Assembly: GCA_018907035.1 (NCBI GenBank)
Contig: JACCIC010000168.1
Coordinates: forward strand, 258,501 to 322,500
Length of the DNA stretch: 64,000 bases
Reading direction: 5' to 3'
Origin: Sycobia sp. Sy_11
Lineage: Eukaryota > Arthropoda > Insecta > Hymenoptera > Epichrysomallidae
Positions 11,061 through 23,084 of this stretch are shown piece by piece; positions within the stretch are counted from its first letter, which is position 1, and every line of letters starts with the position of its first letter. The translations under genes were made by a program, and so were the position numbers. The notes under the pieces are model-generated. The model was not told where the DNA came from, made no database searches, and worked only from the letters and a program-made list of their open reading frames with translations.

Positions 11061-11851
11061 AATATATGCACTGTCCAAGAGATGGCGATACTCTGCAATT
11101 CCTCGAAGGAAAGAGGCTGATGTCGACTAGGTCGACAATGGGGTGCGGTCACGTGAACACATATATATATAAAATGAAACATTCTGAACACACATGCGCG
11201 TTCGCGTGTGTGGGTGTACGACTATACCAAAGCTGCTACGCGCGTGCGCGCGAGAGTGGGATACCATCAGGCAGATGGAGTCCTGGAGTTGGATTTGGCG
11301 ACAGTCAGTAAAAGAACGTCAGTGTTGACTAGAGTACGTAGCGCGTAGCAAGTCGGCCGGCCATCGTCAGGGGCAGCAGGCCAACAAGCAGGCAGGGCAG
11401 TGCCGAGGTAGCCGAGCAACCGAGCGTACGCTGCGCGCGGTCGTGTCGTGTTTGCGGCGAGCGTATATGTGTCTATGGTAAATGCGTGCGACGGCGACGG
11501 CCCTACTCCTGATCGAAATATAGAGAAAGAGGAAGAAGGCGGCGAAGAGTCGGTGGTTTCGCCGAGAATACATATATATATATATATATAGATATTATAC
11601 GGCGAGTGTATTATAATACTATACCGCTCTCTTGGTGGTTCCTTCTTGGTCGGTGCGAGCGGGTTCTGTTCTGCCTGGGTGTTTGACAACGCATTATAGA
11701 GGGAAGAGAAAGAGAAAGAGGGAAAGAGCGAGAGTGGATCAGGCCGCAGCCATCAGATAACCAGAGAGACACGTTTGTGTGGCATTCCTTCGTGTGTTAC
11801 TTTTTTTTTATCGTGACCCATCGGGGGCCCTGTGCGTGCGCGAGTGCATAC

Positions 11852-11910
<59 letters not shown>

Positions 11911-12375
11911 CAGGCGTGGAATATTTTGTGCGCGTTATTCATATTGTATATCAGCATCGCTCGTGAATAGTTGTGCATATCTATATATACGCACACACGT
12001 ATATCATACACACGGCTTATCGTGCAGTTTCTCTGTGAGTTCTCTCGCGTCATCGGGGGGGCAAAGTCTCGTCGAGGCACGGTGGTGGACTCGGCGCGGC
12101 GCGCGCTCCTCTCCGCGACACACACACACATACACACATCCCATCCATATTACCCATACTGATCCATTCGCTCGCGCGACAGTGCGGGGCTCGAAGAAAA
12201 ATAATCATCCGGACGCGCGATCCGGGAATTCCAGCCCCCTCCCCCTCCTCCGCCCCACTACCACCCCGATCCAACAGCGAGTCGCTCCCCCATGGTGGGC
12301 TGCTACTGCCTCTCGGTGCCCCCCGCGTTCTCGCTGATGTCCGGCGTTCGTGGCAGCCTCGGTTGCTACATGTGA

Positions 12376-12630
12376 AAGTGCCGCCGCGCGGGCCGCGACA
12401 AGACCGCTGCGGGCGCCCTGGAGCAGGAGGAGTCGGCGGTCGTGGTGGCGGCGGCTGCGGGGGTGTCGGCGACGGGAGCAGGAGAAGCTGCCGCATCGGC
12501 AGCACCACCGCCAGCAGTAGCAGCAGCAGCAGCAGCAGCCGCAGCAGCGGCGGCCGCGGCTACAACCACGGCGACGACGACGGCCGACGACATTCCGACC
12601 TGGACGGACGATAGCCGGCCCCAAGCAACC
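12376..12630 (+). other. ATG-less open leader in frame with the Cip4 start (Ala-rich)
   Basis: After a TGA at 12373-12375 the frame stays open to the ATG at 12631, 85 codons with no ATG. It would encode a Glu-containing start, then Ala/Pro-rich sequence with about 15 consecutive alanines from a CAG/GCA tract (about 12,511-12,550), then a Thr/Asp-rich stretch. A CTG at 12418-12420 with G at -3 and +4 is a possible non-AUG start. No evidence of translation is visible beyond the open frame, which could simply reflect GC-rich sequence. Confidence 0.35.
12511..12560 (+). repeat. CAG/GCA trinucleotide tract in the 5' leader
   Basis: Near-perfect (CAG)n followed by GCG/GCC-interrupted units. It reads as poly-Ala in the frame of the downstream start codon. 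Confidence 0.85.
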
Positions 12631-12654
12631 ATGAGCTGGGGCACCGAGCTTTGG
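12631..12654 (+). CDS. Cip4: First coding exon of a Cip4/Toca/FNBP1-family F-BAR protein (3' partial)
   Basis: ATG followed by seven codons gives MSWGTELW, then a consensus GTGAGT donor at 12655. FNBP1 and FNBP1L begin with these same eight residues and continue DQFD. The start has A at -3 (CAACCATGA), a good context. The family (Drosophila Cip4, vertebrate FNBP1/FNBP1L/TRIP10) has an F-BAR domain, a Cdc42-binding HR1 helix and an SH3 domain. It links curved membrane to WASP/Arp2/3 actin assembly during endocytosis. I searched the rest of the window by eye for a DQ(F/Y)DNL-type second exon and found none, so the first intron would exceed 51 kb. Only eight residues support the call, but they form a distinctive start. 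Confidence 0.75.
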
Positions 12655-12937
12655 GTGAGTACTAATGACATCTCGTATCGTCGCCGCGAGTATCGCGTAA
12701 CCCCGCGCGACGCGGCCCGCATGGCGAGTTTCCGGCGCTCGCGACGTCCTCCAGGTGCGGCGTGTCCGGTGTTTGCCCTGTCGAGGGAGGGGGGGGTGGC
12801 ACGGAATGGCCGAGAAGGGGTGGGAGGCAGAAGAGAGATAAGATGAAGTCTCTTTCGGATCTAATCTCTCCCGGATGCATCGCATCATGTCGTAGATACA
12901 CTTGACGTTCATTCCGTCAAAGAAGCTGACCGACGTC

Positions 12938-12940
<3 letters not shown>

Positions 12941-12979
<39 letters not shown>
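12941..12979. repeat. (GA)n microsatellite
   Basis: Nearly pure GA repeat ending in a G run. Confidence 0.9.
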
Positions 12980-12986
<7 letters not shown>

Positions 12987-13274
12987 AGGCGCCCTGCCGT
13001 GCGTGTGTAATACATACACTTACGTGCCTGCTGCTTCTTCTCGGGCGCCGTCTGCATGTAGAGAAAAAGAGAAAAGGAAAGGGATCGGGAAGAGAGAGAA
13101 GTAGTGGGACAGAGTAGAGAAAAGAGGCGTCGGCACGCATACGTATATATTTGCGTGACGATTTTCGCGGAGCGTGGCGTAGGAGAAGCAAAGGGTGACA
13201 TTTTCCTCGGCCTAGCGTTGAGGTAAAGGAGTAAACCACTCTAACACGAGTGCATGAGTTTTCTTCACAGTTTG

Positions 13275-13276
<2 letters not shown>

Positions 13277-13316
<40 letters not shown>
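13277..13316. repeat. (CT)n microsatellite
   Basis: About 20 CT units. Confidence 0.9.
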
Positions 13317-13318
<2 letters not shown>

Positions 13319-13453
13319 ATTCCTCGCCTCCGTTCCCCGGGGCGGAGGCAAATAAATTCTATATAGTCCTCTCTCGGTCCCGCGCTCTCGCGTGTGTGGT
13401 GCTACGTTCTGCGGGGTACGTTGTAAATATGTATATACGTGCACTTATAGTAG

Positions 13454-13455
<2 letters not shown>

Positions 13456-13508
<53 letters not shown>
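13456..13508. repeat. (TA)n microsatellite
   Basis: Pure TA/AT array of about 26 units. Confidence 0.92.
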
Positions 13509-13510
<2 letters not shown>

Positions 13511-13687
13511 TGTCCGACGAGTGTATGCGTATACATGTATGCGCGAACGTGGCGGTTTTCTGCACGGCGTAATGCGAGAGTCCGGAGATCGTTCGACCCT
13601 GAATGCCTATTTTGTTTCCTCTGGTTTCTCTCCTTTTCTTTCGTTTCCTCTTCTCGGCTCTTGGGCTCTCGCCCTCCTCCCGCCCCC

Positions 13688-13720
<33 letters not shown>

Positions 13721-13765
13721 GCTCTTTCTCTGCCTCTCGAATTCTCAGCCTTGCCTTTTAGTTTC

Positions 13766-13770
<5 letters not shown>

Positions 13771-13822
<52 letters not shown>
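13771..13822. repeat. (TA)n microsatellite
   Basis: Pure TA array following a (CT)n block at about 13,690-13,718. Confidence 0.92.
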
Positions 13823-13827
<5 letters not shown>

Positions 13828-14718
13828 TTTTTTATTTTATGGAGATTTGAGAGGGAAAAGGATACGTCAGCAGGCAGATATCTCTGTTCCTTTGGCCAGC
13901 CATGTATAATGAATATATAAATATATGCGAGAGCCTGTAATATATATGTATGGGCTAGTCGAGTCGCTTGAATAGTATAAATTTATTATGCATAAAACTT
14001 CAGCTTGTAATTAATTATTGTCTACATACTATTATTCTCTTACGGAAGATACAGCACTTCTTCCTAACGAATTTATTTATTTATTTGGAAACATATTTTT
14101 TTGCGTATCGACGTATTCTTTAGATATATATTTGTATATATTGAATTTTTTGAATGATTTTCGACTGCAGGTATTGAAGTTATTGTCAAACGCCATTGCC
14201 AAGTATTTCATTCAATTATTAAAAAAAAAAACAAAAAAAAAAATAAATTGGAATGTCCCTTCTCCTGCAAATCGAGACAATTGAAATTATGTGCCAGAGT
14301 AGTAAAACTATATAAAGAGACTAAATACCGTACATTCTTCGAGCCACATCGTGAATTTTCAAGAGATCAGGCACCAAGCGCCAAACGAATGTGTGCTAAA
14401 CTATGGACAGAGGCTTAGAGAGGACGACGAGGTGGGCGGGTCGTTACATAAAGGACAATAATAGCAATGGCCCGCCCCCGAGTGCTTTTCACCGATGGCC
14501 TCGCGAAATTTCCACAAGATGCATTTTTGGAGCACCGGCGGGCGAGGCGGCGGCAATGTCGTCGTCGTCGTCGTCGTCTTGACCGTCTTGGCATCCTGAG
14601 AGAGATGTGGCGCGCAGGGGGAGGGGGAGGGAGAAGAAACCAGTTCGCGATTCTATGGCGCACGCGCGAAACTTTGCCTTTTTCGTTGCTATACATAAGC
14701 CGACGGGGCACATGAGGC

Positions 14719-14720
<2 letters not shown>

Positions 14721-14751
<31 letters not shown>

Positions 14752-14826
14752 GCTCTCTTTCTCACTCCCGCGCGCCCTCCAATTCCCTTGCGACCTTACC
14801 TTCTCTCTATCTTTCACTCCCTCTCT

Positions 14827-14877
<51 letters not shown>
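14721..14877. repeat. Paired (CT)n arrays
   Basis: Two CT blocks (about 14,721-14,760 and 14,830-14,876) separated by a CT-rich spacer. A strong polypyrimidine/polypurine asymmetry extends across about 150 bp. Confidence 0.88.
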
Positions 14878-14878
<1 letters not shown>

Positions 14879-15226
14879 CCATCGGCGTTTCTTTCTATCT
14901 CCCCCGTCGGAATATTATATAGAAGCGCCCCGCACGTGTATGCATAGAGAGAGCTTCGCCCGGCTTCACACCGGGGTATATAAGAAGGTGGATTATATAT
15001 ATAGAGGTATATAGGGTGCACGAAAAGAAAGCGCGCGGGCCGTCTCGGTTTTCTTCTCTCCCTCCCCCGACCCTCACCACTACAAACTACGCGTCGCGTC
15101 CCTTTTGCCGTGGGCTCGCCGACTGCCCTTCAAGAGCCGGAGCTTTGGACCGCCTTCGGATTTCCAAGGCCCCCCCTTCTCCTTTTTTTAATTCCCGTTC
15201 GTGAGGCCTCATTGAAAAAAAAAAAA

Positions 15227-15228
<2 letters not shown>

Positions 15229-15264
<36 letters not shown>
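15229..15264. repeat. (TA)n microsatellite
   Basis: Pure TA array next to an A-tract. Confidence 0.9.
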
Positions 15265-15268
<4 letters not shown>

Positions 15269-15414
15269 CCTGAGCCAGCAATCGATTTTACAGCTTCTAT
15301 ATGACTATCATAAACACGCCGAAAACCCTCCAAATTTTTTTTTATATATTTACGCGTTACGAATCGCATTGTCCGGTACCCTCCCTCCCGCTCATTGTAG
15401 CGTTTTTATACGCG

Positions 15415-15417
<3 letters not shown>

Positions 15418-15465
<48 letters not shown>
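15418..15465. repeat. (TA)n microsatellite
   Basis: Pure TA array. Confidence 0.92.
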
Positions 15466-15467
<2 letters not shown>

Positions 15468-16223
15468 CACCTATACGATGCTGCAGCCATATAATTCAAG
15501 GAGACCAACGCCGAAATTCACGCATCGTTGAATTATACCAGGGAATGATGAATTGAATCTTCCGTACACTATGCGTTTATCATCATAAAAATTATTGTGC
15601 GAATGGAGGAAGTTCAAAAATGTGACTGACGTTTTAAGGATGCGGGGGGGCGGTGAAAGAGAGAAAAAGCAGCGGGTAAGGGGATCGGGGGGGGGGGCAA
15701 CGCAGGGGAAACGAGCCAATTTAATATAAAAAGGAGTAAACTTGAATTCGTACCAGTTGACAGTTTTGCTTTCTCAAAGAGAAAGCTTTGTATAACGGTG
15801 AATGGCTTCGAACTCGGAGAGGTTTTGATAAATTTAGATTTTTCGAGGTCGTTGATTTTTAGCTTTTATTTTTTTTTTTAAACAGGTGTTAAAATACATA
15901 TATACCTGTTTGAATGGAAAGTACGCGCGTGTTCGAGCAACAACGATTCGAAATTGCTTCGTAGGGTGGTCGAGGGTCTGGTCGATCACAGGTCGCATAT
16001 TACAATTGATCCAAAATAAAAACGTATATCCTATATATAATATTCATTATACGTTTAATTGAAATAATCATTTAAATATACTGTTGGATTTTTTTCATTA
16101 TATTGTAATACTTATGGTCAATCGTTTGTAAATTATTAATTATTGGTAATCCATCCAGTATATGTATACGCTTGATAACATTTTTTTATGCGTGTCTACA
16201 TTACAGGTGTCGATAAGGTAATG

Positions 16224-16224
<1 letters not shown>

Positions 16225-16273
<49 letters not shown>

Positions 16274-16324
16274 GATTTATTTTAATATTTGATTATTTAT
16301 TATCAATTCCTTTATTTCCAAAAA

Positions 16325-16379
<55 letters not shown>
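16225..16379. repeat. Two (TA)n arrays
   Basis: TA arrays at about 16,225-16,269 and 16,330-16,378 with a short AT-rich spacer. Confidence 0.92.
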
Positions 16380-16383
<4 letters not shown>

Positions 16384-16678
16384 CGATAGCGTAAGCTTTA
16401 AGACTAGATGATAATTTAAGGAAAGAAAAGAGTATAAATGTCAATACAGTTGACACAGTTGGTGACTTTTATCTCGCCCATCAATATATACTTAAATTCT
16501 ATTCAGATAAGATAAAATTGCACACGATAAATAAATAATATCCAAGGCGCGATCGCGAAACGAATCTTACAAAATTTTGATATAGAAAACGTGCTTACAA
16601 ATATGATTTTGTTCTAATCTATATTATATGTAGCAATTGTGGGGACTGGGTAGATATTTATAAAAGAGAGCGCGTGTG

Positions 16679-16679
<1 letters not shown>

Positions 16680-16721
<42 letters not shown>

Positions 16722-16735
16722 AGAGAGGGAGAGAC
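16680..16735. repeat. (GA)n microsatellite
   Basis: GA repeat grading into GGGA-containing units. Confidence 0.88.
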
Positions 16736-16971
16736 GGAGCCAGAGCTCAACACACGGTTAGATATTCTTCTTAATAGTTCTTGAAGTGATTCATTCTATG
16801 CCAATAACAACTGCATATATACATATAAAGTTGATCTATGAGTCGATGAACACGGAGGTACCGGGAGGTACAACTTGCGAACATTTGGAAATCTTTTCCA
16901 TCTCCGGTTTTCTCATTTTATAAAAATATATAATAATGTCTCTCCCTTTCATCAATTGTATTCATCTTTGA

Positions 16972-16974
<3 letters not shown>

Positions 16975-17020
<46 letters not shown>
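16975..17020. repeat. (TA)n microsatellite
   Basis: Pure TA array. Confidence 0.92.
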
Positions 17021-17026
<6 letters not shown>

Positions 17027-17275
17027 TGTAATACCGAAAGCGCAATAATATATCCTCTAATACGTTATATATTGCAAAATGCCGCGCTCGAGCAGCGCTC
17101 TGCGCTATTACGAAACAGGGGGAGCGATGGCGGGGGAGGAGGGGGCGAACGCTCGTCGGATAGATTATCGCTTGAATCACCGTCGTCCCGCCGTCGCCGC
17201 GGTGCAATCGTGACTCAAGTACGTGTCTGCATGTGTTTGTGTGCATGTGTATGCGCGCACTCGCGTCTTTATGTA

Positions 17276-17334
<59 letters not shown>
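17276..17334. repeat. Compound (GT)n(TA)n microsatellite
   Basis: GT units run directly into about 23 TA units; the whole tract alternates purine and pyrimidine. Confidence 0.9.
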
Positions 17335-17338
<4 letters not shown>

Positions 17339-17652
17339 CGGGCACCTGTTAACGTCAATAAGCCGGCGCACCGCGCGGACGCTTGCATCTTTCGCGACTG
17401 GCGCGCGCGCACACACACACACATACACACACATTAATAAGTAAATAAGTAAATAAGTAGACTTCGAATACGAAATAGTATGGACAGCAGTCTCGAGACC
17501 ACTGTGCAGTGTGCACTCAATGGAAATTTTTAGAACACGACCGGCACTTTTGCAGCTTCGTCGCTCATATCGACCCTTAACTGCTCTCTATATACATGTG
17601 TAAGCGCAGCTCGATACTCTTATCCCAGCGTCACGGGGTAACTGTGCCAATC

Positions 17653-17655
<3 letters not shown>

Positions 17656-17716
<61 letters not shown>
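17656..17716. repeat. (CT)n microsatellite, about 30 units
   Basis: The longest nearly pure CT array I saw in the window. Confidence 0.92.
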
Positions 17717-17718
<2 letters not shown>

Positions 17719-18388
17719 CTCTCTCTCCTATGTATAATATAGATGTTTGACCGAGGTTCCTGCACTGTCTCTGTATGCGTCTCACGATCCACCCTTCGCT
17801 ACATATACATGTATATAATACGTAATCCACATTACAGGGCGCCCGCTCCAATTTCCACGTATATAGATAGAGCTCTCTTCTTTGTATGTCGTTGCGCGGC
17901 CGCGCGCGTCCTATCTATTCCTGGACGCGCGCGCTCTTTCGCGCCGCGACGCTCTTGTTTGCCCTCAAAGGCCGATATATTCTGGACGTATTATTCGTAT
18001 ATACATCGCCCAAAAAAAAAAAAAAAGGAAAAAAAAAAGAATGAACCTCCCGTGAATCCCACGTACCCCCACCCTTATGGGTAATACAAGCGCGCGCGCA
18101 AGACGGCGTCGACGCAACGGGGATTATTCTCGCATTATCGAACAGATATCGGGGTCCGGAGATGCTCCGTGGACTTGTGCCTCCTCTTCGACGTAAGTAT
18201 ATCAAACGCGCCGCGGGCTCGCGCGCGGGAACGCATTCGCTGTTAACAAAAACAAAAAAAAAAAAAAAACAAAAAAAAAACAGAAATATTGCATTCACTG
18301 AGTCTTTTAGCGCTTTACCCGGGACTACAATGTACATACGTACGCACGCGCACTTCCGCCGTGTCGCGTCGCTTCTCGCATGTATCGC

Positions 18389-18389
18389 G

Positions 18390-18443
<54 letters not shown>

Positions 18444-18447
18444 TCTC
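18389..18447. repeat. (CT)n microsatellite
   Basis: CT array of about 25 units with a CCCT end. Confidence 0.9.
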
Positions 18448-18575
18448 GCTGTAGCAGCCAGCGTGGGCACATAGTTCCGAAGAATGCTCGATGATGATGT
18501 CTTCCGCGACACTCCTATGGGGGGAGTTTCCTCTATGTGTATAGATTTCTCATTAATTTTTCAGATATGTATGTG

Positions 18576-18580
<5 letters not shown>

Positions 18581-18632
<52 letters not shown>
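18581..18632. repeat. (TA)n microsatellite
   Basis: Pure TA array of about 26 units. Confidence 0.92.
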
Positions 18633-18637
<5 letters not shown>

Positions 18638-19030
18638 GTTGCTAGTCGAGCACGTGTTTTGCTCCCGGGTCAGCGGGTCGGTCGCGGTTATTTTGCGAAA
18701 TTCCCACTGCTCTGTGTTTTTGCGCGTTAGAAGGCTCCGTATCTTTATTTATTTACCGTACTTTTGCAGCCCGTATTTTTCGTATTATATATTTTTCGTA
18801 AGAATAATTGGACTGCAAGAGAGATACATGTAATTATTATTCCTCGTACGAATCGCTGGTCCTGTTTACCTCGCGGCTCGAGCTGGTTTATATGCGTGTG
18901 TATGTAATTTCTGATCTGTTTTGATGCAGTTGCCAGAAACTCGGGTTTCGCGATTCAGAGCATTACAATTATTCGGTCAGTTTGACAAAAAAAATAAAAA
19001 AAAAAAAACAAAAAAATTCTTAAATCATGC

Positions 19031-19032
<2 letters not shown>

Positions 19033-19081
<49 letters not shown>

Positions 19082-19176
19082 AAATATGATATAATTGGCG
19101 ATTTCATAAAATGCTGCAAAAATTAAATATTACAAAATCTTTCTCTCTCTCTCTCTCTCTCTCACTCTCTCCCTCT

Positions 19177-19228
<52 letters not shown>
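19033..19228. repeat. Repeat cluster: (TA)n, (CT)n, (TA)n
   Basis: TA at about 19,033-19,078, CT at about 19,140-19,165 and TA at about 19,180-19,227, all within 200 bp. Confidence 0.9.
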
Positions 19229-19229
<1 letters not shown>

Positions 19230-19784
19230 TTGTTTTTAAAAATAAATCGCCTACACTAATATTTCCAGTCGTTTTACGTAACTAATTTTAAATATCTCTC
19301 TGTGCTCGCACAGATTGTTGAGAAAAATCAGAATATGACTTTCTTCCATAGACAAATCAACGCGGTACGCGGGGCGGTGGTGAGTGGGGGGGGGGGCGAG
19401 CGTAAAATATTTATAGATATACACACACACCAAACTAAATAACTCAAAATTAAATAAAACCGCAAAATCGCTGATGACTGGTTGAGCAATAGATCGTAAA
19501 TAATATTCAATTATAAATTTCGCGGAGTTCTCAAGCGCTCGGCGTCGGGGCGCGCGGGCGAAAAAATAAAAAAGAAAGAGAGCACGCGCGCCTAGAGAAC
19601 TATTCAAACATGGCTGTTATATTATAATGATAATAAGAGCGTGGGCAAGCTTGTAAATTATCGCATAGTTCTCATAGGAGAGCAGCAGCGCGCGCTATAT
19701 TACACTAAAGAGGACTTCCAGGACAAAAAACTGCGCGCTAGCTCTCGTCGTGCGAAACTTTCTCCACGGCGGTGATATGTATAC

Positions 19785-19787
<3 letters not shown>

Positions 19788-19828
<41 letters not shown>
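19788..19828. repeat. (TA)n microsatellite
   Basis: Pure TA array. Confidence 0.9.
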
Positions 19829-19830
<2 letters not shown>

Positions 19831-20004
19831 CGGAAAGAGAGCAGAGCACAGAGCTGTGCCGTCGTCGCTGCTCGTCTTTTTATACCGCCGCGAAGTCCGA
19901 CGTACTTCGCGGTCTGTGTCGTATTTGCGTGGTCATACGTATGTGTATATATATATATATGCAAAGGCATAATATACTCAATCGCTCACACGTCTCCATT
20001 CAAA

Positions 20005-20007
<3 letters not shown>

Positions 20008-20052
<45 letters not shown>
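20008..20052. repeat. (GA)n microsatellite
   Basis: GA array of about 22 units. A CA array lies 210 bp further on (about 20,259-20,283). Confidence 0.9.
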
Positions 20053-20056
<4 letters not shown>

Positions 20057-20246
20057 GAGTGCGGTGGCGAACTACGTCGTTGTAAGCGCGAGGACGTGTG
20101 CACACGCGCTCTATAGGACAGGTAACAGTCACTATATCTAATACCTGTCTCGGTTGCAAGCGTGACCGGCGAGCGGCATATATATATATCTACATATATC
20201 TGCACAGGGAATCCTTACCGCCATCATCGCAGAAACCGCGTGCAGC

Positions 20247-20283
<37 letters not shown>

Positions 20284-20404
20284 CTGATAGCATAACGTGA
20301 CACCAATAATACTTACGGAAGAGATCCCGGTGTGTCGTTGCGGGCTCTACGTATGCGGCTCGTCTCCTCTATATACGTATTCGCCTCATCATTACACTCG
20401 CTCC

Positions 20405-20405
<1 letters not shown>

Positions 20406-20465
<60 letters not shown>

Positions 20466-20488
20466 GCTCGCTCGCTCGCTCTCTCTCG
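20406..20488. repeat. (CT)n microsatellite with CTCG end
   Basis: About 25 CT units followed by (CTCG)n tetranucleotides. Confidence 0.9.
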
Positions 20489-20689
20489 GCCTCTCTGGCT
20501 TTTTCGATGTTTTTCGCGTAAATCCGATATTACGAAACGCGATCGCGAGCGCGGAACGCAGTCACGTTTTCGTGCTCGATCTTTTGAATATTGCAGTGTG
20601 TGTCTCCGCGGTTGTAATCCAGCGGGGGATTCCGATAATGTGTATAGTAGTACATGCACGTTTTAACATCTGATTGTCAGCGAACTTTG

Positions 20690-21336
20690 ATTTCCAATAT
20701 ACGTATAATATCTGTCTGGATTTTTGGAGAATTTCCTGCAGTCGGGAATTATTAGCAGTATACGTGTTCTGACCACAAAAACGTGCGACTCTTTTCTTTT
20801 TATAATTCATTAGATCGGCATATATACTTATATAATAGAAAAAAAAAATTGAAAAATTCAATTCGAAATATTGCTTTAATATAAGATGAGAAAGCCTTGA
20901 GAAATGAGAAGTAATAGGATTTCTTCTTAAAAACTCTATTTATACGAAATCGTAAAGGATAAATAAAGAAGAAACGGAAAAATTGCGCCTATTAGGAGCA
21001 TTAGCGCGCGTTATATTTGCACGATGATTCAGCTAAAAGGATGAGTCAAAATTGTCCGTATAACTAAGAAAGACGCGCGCGCGCGCGCATACACACACAT
21101 ATGTGTATTAATGTATCACTGGGCTGCAGTGATAAATATAAGTAATCGGTCCCCGTTTTCAATCGAATCACACTTATACCCCATTTTTTTGTTTGCTATA
21201 TAACCTCGGATAAAGACATATATAGAATATAGAGTGTATATACAGATATATAATTATATCGCACGGTCTGTCAGAGCCTGTGATTTTGTATTGCCGGAGC
21301 ACGACTGTGTCGGTCCGCACTGTATAATAGACTCTG

Positions 21337-21372
<36 letters not shown>

Positions 21373-21644
21373 CTGTGGTGATCGGCACAGCGTCATAGAA
21401 ACCTGTAAAGAGCCGCCCCCCCCTCCCTTCGCCATCTGATCGCCTGCAGTTTAATCAAACAACTCCTGTCCGAATGAACGTGGAGGCGTCTCTTTAAATT
21501 CCGAACGCGCGCCGTCACGGTGTTCCGATGCTCTCTATAAATAATTCATTTGCGCATACCGGGTCGCCATTTTTATTTGGACTACTCGCTCTGACCCACC
21601 TCCCCCCTTTCTTTTTGAGTTTTGTACAAAGGCCTTGACAATAG

Positions 21645-21701
<57 letters not shown>

Positions 21702-22600
21702 GTTATTGTTCCTAATAACCGCGTTGCTTTCATTCCATACCCCCAATTTATACTGCGTACGAGTATTTCCGTCGCGTGAATTTTCGTAGACAAGTGGTAT
21801 ATCGTCAATTATTATCGGCCCTGGACGCGTTGAAGATCGTCAAAATTTACAAATTTCAGAAGAAAACACGTACGCAAGTGACGTATTTAAGTTACGTCAT
21901 CCCGACGATTTGACTGTTTAGCGCGTTTCAAGACGACGTTTACCTCTGCCTTGAAGCTCCTTGCGCTAATTCATTTTTCGGGTCGTACAGTCGAACGTTG
22001 GCCCCGCGCAAATAGTGGCTGAAAAATTTTTGAAAATCCATTCGTTTCTACGGACGAGCTGCGTTATAGCATTTGTTTTATTTTTGTAAGAACGGCCGAC
22101 CATACTTGAGTGTGCATTTTATCCGAATATCGGAAGAAGCGGAAGAACGACAGGCCATCACGATTTATTTCATACGTAGTATTACGTTTGGACTAAATTC
22201 TTAACAATAAGTGTATTGAAATTTTTACCTAATACGGCATTGCTTATCGCGTCGGCTATTACAAGCCACGGGCGAGATATTAATTCAAGTATTTAGAAGC
22301 CTCGTTGGATTATTTGATTTGAAAACCGAGCTGTATCCGAAAATCTTCGCTCGAGAATAATTTCAAAACTGAGCCATAATAGTCCGAGAGAACTTGACTT
22401 GTAGCGTAAAAATAATTTAAGAACATCCCAGTGGGGGAAGTGTTTTATCCACCGGACCTGAGAATCTTTTATCAAATCCTCGCTTTGAGTTAGTACCTGT
22501 TTAGATCTTGAATGTATCTACTAAAAAAAGAAACAAAAAACATTATTGTCGGCTTCTCTCGCAGTCCGAACCAATCGGCAGAACTAAATGCTTAAAAGAA
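20690..22600. other. Mostly unique intronic island
   Basis: AT-rich sequence with one TA array (about 21,340-21,371) and a (TTA)n array. No ORF with similarity and no RNA gene was recognised. Confidence 0.5.
21646..21701. repeat. (TTA)n trinucleotide array
   Basis: About 18 perfect TTA units, then TTG-interrupted units. Confidence 0.92.
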
Positions 22601-22615
22601 ATTTTCGGTCAGGCC

Positions 22616-22618
<3 letters not shown>

Positions 22619-22663
<45 letters not shown>
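22619..22663. repeat. (CT)n microsatellite
   Basis: About 22 CT units. Confidence 0.9.
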
Positions 22664-22665
<2 letters not shown>

Positions 22666-22855
22666 CGCGCGCTCTTGTCTCCAGCGCTGCTTCTGCGCGG
22701 ACGTGGACATTTGGCGCGGCCGTTTACAGTTATCTGCCCTACCTCGTCCACGCGGAGTTCGGTTTGATCTTTTATTTATTATGCCCCGAGCAAAACCGTC
22801 GCCGCGTCGCGTCGCCGGTGCCGCAGTAATGCTCCGACGATGCAAGCGTGAGTTT

Positions 22856-22859
<4 letters not shown>

Positions 22860-22908
<49 letters not shown>

Positions 22909-23036
22909 AGTTAATATAAGGCTGTCGACGCAAAATAATGGAGTCCTCGCTGTATATCTTCAAAAGCTCCTGGAACCTGTAAGAAGGGAATGAGAGGGAA
23001 AAAAATCCCCCATCGCGTCCGTAGTTTCGTGCCCCC

Positions 23037-23082
<46 letters not shown>
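22860..23082. repeat. Two (TA)n arrays
   Basis: TA at about 22,860-22,906 and 23,040-23,082, about 130 bp apart. Confidence 0.9.

Positions 23083-23084
<2 letters not shown>

Larger units (their letters stand above)
11061..12630 (+). promoter_or_regulatory. GC/CpG-rich promoter and 5' leader region of the Cip4-like gene
   Basis: Composition shifts here from AT-rich to CpG-rich sequence, interrupted by TA arrays (about 11,572-11,591 and 11,855-11,905). A transcription start cannot be fixed from the sequence. ORFs on either strand in this stretch are overlapping, repeat-driven and unlike known proteins. The block from about 12,050 to 12,830 behaves like an unmethylated CpG-rich first-exon region. 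Confidence 0.5.

Noticed and set aside
12442..12846. Continuous 134-residue frame through the Cip4 start into the intron
   Set aside because: It starts at GTG and its right part lies beyond a consensus GTGAGT donor. Only the portion up to 12654 is plausible coding sequence.
12205..13320. 371-residue - strand ORF opposite the Cip4 first exon
   Set aside because: It begins in a GA repeat and passes through CT repeats and poly-Cys/Ala runs from the trinucleotide tract. It is antisense to a well-supported exon.
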